Shown here piece after piece: positions 61,277-64,000 of a stretch of 64,000 bases of DNA (position 1 is its first letter; the number at the start of each line of letters is the position of its first letter). The notes under the pieces are model-generated. The model had not been told where the DNA came from. It was given only the letters and a program-made list of their open reading frames with translations, and made no database searches. Position numbers and translations under genes: made by a program. Origin of the DNA: Comamonas terrigena NBRC 13299 (lineage in GTDB: Bacteria > Pseudomonadota > Gammaproteobacteria > Burkholderiales > Burkholderiaceae_C); the NCBI RefSeq assembly GCF_006740045.1, contig NZ_AP019749.1:1073001-1137000 (forward strand), in the 5' to 3' direction.

Positions 61277-62616
61277 GCGGCCTCCGTGCGCTGGCGCAGC
61301 GCGGCTTCCTGCTGCAAGCAGTCTTCCAGTGCCGCCAGGCTCGCGCGGCCCAGGTGGGCGATGGCGGGGGCGTCCAGCACATAGGGCGGCATGCAGTACA
61401 GCGTGCGACCGATGGGGCGCAGCAGCAGGCCGTGGCGCAAGGCCGCATGGTGGTAGCGCTGGGCAAAGTCGGGCAAGTCTGTGTCGATGTCCCAGGCCCA
61501 GACCATGCCCAGGTGGCGGGCGTGGCGCACGCGGGGGTGGGTGTTCAACGGTGCGAAGGCGGCGCTGATCTGCGCCGCCATGGCCTGGTTGGTGGTCAGC
61601 GCATCCCGCTGCGCAAACAGATCCAGTGTGGCGAGGGCAGCGCGGCAGGCCAGCGGGTTGCCAGTGTAGGAGTGGGAATGCAGGAACGCCCGTGCCGCAT
61701 CGGTGCCGTAGAACGCCTGGTAGACGGTGTCGGTGGTGAGCACGACCGACAGCGGCAGCGTGCCGCCGGTCAGCCCTTTGGACAGGCAGATGAAGTCCGG
61801 CGTGATGCTCGCCTGCTGGTGGGCGAACAGGCGGCCGGTGCGGCCGAAGCCGGTGGCGATCTCGTCCACCACCAGATGCACTTGGTAGCGGTCGCACAGC
61901 TGGCGGGCCTGGCGCAGGTAGACGGCGTCGTACATCACCATGCCTGCGGCACACTGGATCAGCGGCTCCACGATCAGCGCGGCGGTTTCCTGGTGGTGGG
62001 CCTGCAGCCAGTCCTCCAGGGCGGCTGCCGCACGCAGGGCCACGTCGGCAGCGCTTTCCCCTGGCAAGGCGTGGCGTGCATCCGGGCTGGGCACGGTGGC
62101 TGACAGACGGGTCAGCGGGGCATAGGCACTGCGGAAAATCTCCACATCGGTGACGGACAGCGCGCCCACGGTCTCTCCGTGGTAGCCGCCCGCCAGGCCG
62201 ACAAAGCGGTTCTTTTCGGGCCGACCCAGATTGCGCCAGTAATGGGCGCTCATCTTCAGTGCGATTTCGGTGGCCGAGGCGCCGTCGCTGGCATAGCTGG
62301 CGTGGCCCAGACCGGTGAGCGCGGCCAGGCGTTCGGACAGTTCCACCACCGGCGCGTGGGTGCAGCCGGCCAGCAGGATGTGGTCCAGGCGCTCCAGCTG
62401 GTCGGCCAGTGCGGCGCGGATATGCGGGTGGCCGTGGCCGAACAGATTGACCCACCAGGAGCTGATGCCATCCAGGTAGCGCCGTCCGTCGGTGTCGTAC
62501 AGCCAGGGGCCGCTGGCGCGGTCAATGGCCAGCGGGGGCGCGGCTTCGTGCCGCTGCATGGGGGTGCAAGGGTGCCAGACGGCCGCCATGCTGCGGTGGG
62601 CAAGGGTAGAGGTCAT
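61273..62616 (-). CDS. bioA: adenosylmethionine-8-amino-7-oxononanoate aminotransferase
   Basis: The 447-residue class III PLP aminotransferase starts MTSTLAHRSMAAVWHPCTPM and has the BioA-specific YLDGISSWWVNLFGHGHP, DGASATEIALKMS, VVDEIATGFGRTGRLFAHQQ and PLP-lysine FICLSKGLTGG. It makes DAPA from KAPA using SAM as amino donor. The stop overlaps the bioD start (ATGA). The in-frame extension to 63444 overlaps bioB and is not used. Confidence 0.96.
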   Translation of the reverse strand: MTSTLAHRSMAAVWHPCTPMQRHEAAPPLAIDRASGPWLYDTDGRRYLDGISSWWVNLFGHGHPHIRAALADQLERLDHILLAGCTHAPVVELSERLAALTGLGHASYASDGASATEIALKMSAHYWRNLGRPEKNRFVGLAGGYHGETVGALSVTDVEIFRSAYAPLTRLSATVPSPDARHALPGESAADVALRAAAALEDWLQAHHQETAALIVEPLIQCAAGMVMYDAVYLRQARQLCDRYQVHLVVDEIATGFGRTGRLFAHQQASITPDFICLSKGLTGGTLPLSVVLTTDTVYQAFYGTDAARAFLHSHSYTGNPLACRAALATLDLFAQRDALTTNQAMAAQISAAFAPLNTHPRVRHARHLGMVWAWDIDTDLPDFAQRYHHAALRHGLLLRPIGRTLYCMPPYVLDAPAIAHLGRASLAALEDCLQQEAALRQRTEAA

Positions 62617-62768
62617 GCGGAACTCCCTGGGCCAGGGCCGCAGCGCGGGGCTGCGGGAGTGGTCCGTGATGGTGGCAAAGAGCGCAGGGCGGCGGGGCCG
62701 TCCTACAGGGTGTGTGCCGCGGCGTTCACACGGGCCGGGCGCCGCGGCAGTCGATGGCGCGCAGGTCT

Positions 62769-63866
62769 TCAGGCGGCGGATGTCTGGGTTTGTAGGCCGT
62801 GCAGTCCCAGCTTGTGCAGCAGTTGGCGGTCGGCATCGGTATCGGGGTTGCCGGTGACCAGCAGCTTGTCGCCGTAGAAGATGGAATTGGCACCGGCCAT
62901 GAAGCACAGGGTCTGCACCGCCTCGCCCAGTTGCTGGCGACCTGCCGACAGGCGCACGCGGGCCTGGGGCATGGTGATGCGGGCCACGGCAATCACGCGC
63001 ACGAAATCCAGCGGATCGACGGGCTCGCTGTCGGCCAGCGGGGTGCCGGGCACGCGCACCAGGCTGTTGATGGGGACGGACTCGGGGTAGGGCTCCATGT
63101 TCGCCAGCTGGGCAATCAGCCCGGCGCGGTGAACCTCGGTTTCCCCCATGCCGATGATGCCGCCGCAGCACACGCTGATGCCGGCGTTGCGCACGGCGGC
63201 CAGGGTGTCCAGCCGGTCCTGGTATTGGCGGGTGCTGACAACGTCCCGGTAGTACTCGGGTGCGGTGTCCAGATTGTGGTTGTAGTAGTCCAGCCCGGCG
63301 TCGTGCAGTGCCTTGGCCTGGTGCGGCTGCAGCATGCCCAGCGTGGCGCAGGTTTGCAGGCCCAGCCCCTTCACGGCGCTGATCAGCAGGTTCATTTTTT
63401 CGATGTCGCGGTCCTTGGGCGCGCGCCAGGCGGCGCCCATGCAAAAGCGCGTGGCCCCGGCGTCCTGTGCGGCCTTGGCCGCGCGGGTGACCTCTTCCAC
63501 GCTCATCAGCTTGTCGGCCTGCACGCCGGTGTCGAATTCGGCCGACTGCGGGCAGTAGCCGCAGTTTTCGGGACAGCCTCCAGTCTTGACCGACAGCAGC
63601 GTGGCCAGCTCGATCTCACCGGCCGGCCAGTGCTGGCGGTGCACGCTCTGGGCCTGGTGCAGCAGGTCCAGAAAAGGCAGGTCCAGCAGGGCCTGGATGG
63701 CGTCCACCGACCAGCGTTGGCCGGTCGTGCCGACCGCCTGTGCAGCGGGCCGGGTGACGGGCTGGTGCCAGTGCATGGCCTGTGTGGCAGGCGGGGAAAC
63801 AGCGGCAGCAGGGGCGCGGGGGGCAGCGTGGCTGGCGCAGTCCGTGGAAGAGGTGGCGTGCGGCAT
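62769..63866 (-). CDS. bioB: biotin synthase
   Basis: The 365-residue radical SAM enzyme has the cluster motif CPENCGYC (CxxxCxxC) in [41 protein letters not shown] and the C-terminal [12 protein letters not shown]. It inserts sulfur into dethiobiotin. A non-conserved Ala/Thr-rich stretch of about 45 residues precedes the core, so an internal start is possible, but the ATG at 63866 is the first. It is separated from bioA by 152 bp without a visible gene. It is the first gene of the operon. Confidence 0.96.
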   Translation of the reverse strand: MPHATSSTDCASHAAPRAPAAAVSPPATQAMHWHQPVTRPAAQAVGTTGQRWSVDAIQALLDLPFLDLLHQAQSVHRQHWPAGEIELATLLSVKTGGCPENCGYCPQSAEFDTGVQADKLMSVEEVTRAAKAAQDAGATRFCMGAAWRAPKDRDIEKMNLLISAVKGLGLQTCATLGMLQPHQAKALHDAGLDYYNHNLDTAPEYYRDVVSTRQYQDRLDTLAAVRNAGISVCCGGIIGMGETEVHRAGLIAQLANMEPYPESVPINSLVRVPGTPLADSEPVDPLDFVRVIAVARITMPQARVRLSAGRQQLGEAVQTLCFMAGANSIFYGDKLLVTGNPDTDADRQLLHKLGLHGLQTQTSAA

Positions 63867-64000
63867 GGCGAAAGCTCCGGGTCGAACAGGGAATGCCGGG
63901 CATTGTGGGCATGCTGCAGCGGGTGCAAATTGCGCCAGATGGCGCTGAATGGTCCGCGTGGCGCCAGCGTGTTTTTTGGGGAGAGGTTGAGCGTGGTTGA

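Noticed and set aside
62617..63444. In-frame upstream extension of bioA
   Set aside because: Overlaps bioB on the same strand and lacks family similarity; BioA starts normally at 62616.
63932..63945. GCGCCA-GA-TGGCGC palindrome upstream of bioB as a biotin operator
   Set aside because: It does not resemble the known BirA or BioR sites, and short GC palindromes are frequent in this DNA.

Overview
The window reads as chromosomal DNA of a high-GC betaproteobacterium of the family Comamonadaceae (Comamonas/Delftia/Acidovorax-like). The grounds are a Burkholderiales-type cox cluster with DUF2970 and a tiny assembly protein, two Bug (TctC-type) solute receptors, DUF1841 and DUF4148 proteins, a CIRCE-controlled rpoH, and divergent lysR/lysA and bioBADF loci. 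These assignments come from recognising protein families by eye; no database search was run. I see no CRISPR array, no tRNA or rRNA gene, no phage and no intact insertion sequence.

Layout. 1-7.5 kb (minus strand): tamB (cut by the window edge), tamA, a VWA/MoxR pair with a GNAT acetyltransferase and a small membrane protein between them. 7.6-13.2 kb: a dihaem cytochrome c, DUF1841, a LysE exporter, a MaoC hydratase, a DUF4148 protein, trmL, comF and a BioC-like methyltransferase. 13.7-21.8 kb: aa3-type cytochrome c oxidase genes coxB, coxA, small assembly protein, ctaG, DUF2970, coxC, a twin-TM protein (opposite strand), SURF1 and two SCO-type copper chaperones. CoxB is a COX2-cytochrome c-OmpA fusion, and ctaA/ctaB (haem A synthesis) are not in the cluster. 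22-25.8 kb: an Aer-like receptor, a lone Bug receptor and rpoH with a perfect CIRCE element.

25.9-30.0 kb is the one clearly accessory-looking stretch. A divergent cassette (amidohydrolase and Bug receptor against a GntR/FCD regulator) is flanked by two direct copies of a roughly 200-bp non-coding element containing a hairpin, inserted between rpoH and cutA. The divergent promoter region holds two related palindromes 22 bp apart, which suits a cooperative GntR operator.

30-47 kb is housekeeping: cutA, ftsY, an active/inactive M16 protease pair, rsmD, coaD, a zinc metallopeptidase, an envelope-stress group (BON lipoprotein, DUF883, DUF1328) next to a CHASE3-type histidine kinase with a NarL-type regulator and a receiver-only regulator, then moeB, ctpA, gpmA, rhodanese, grxC, secB and gpsA. 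47-57 kb: an aldo/keto reductase, lysA/lysR, a MaoC hydratase, a polar amino acid ABC transporter with no ATPase gene, panC/panB and a Crp/Fnr regulator. 57-64 kb: a small exported protein, a DTW-domain tRNA modifier, a tautomerase and the biotin operon bioBADF.

Most genes are ordinary core genes. The best candidates for a second look are the repeat-flanked amidohydrolase/Bug/GntR cassette, the three-domain CoxB in a cox cluster lacking haem A genes, and the lipoprotein-type signal of TamA.
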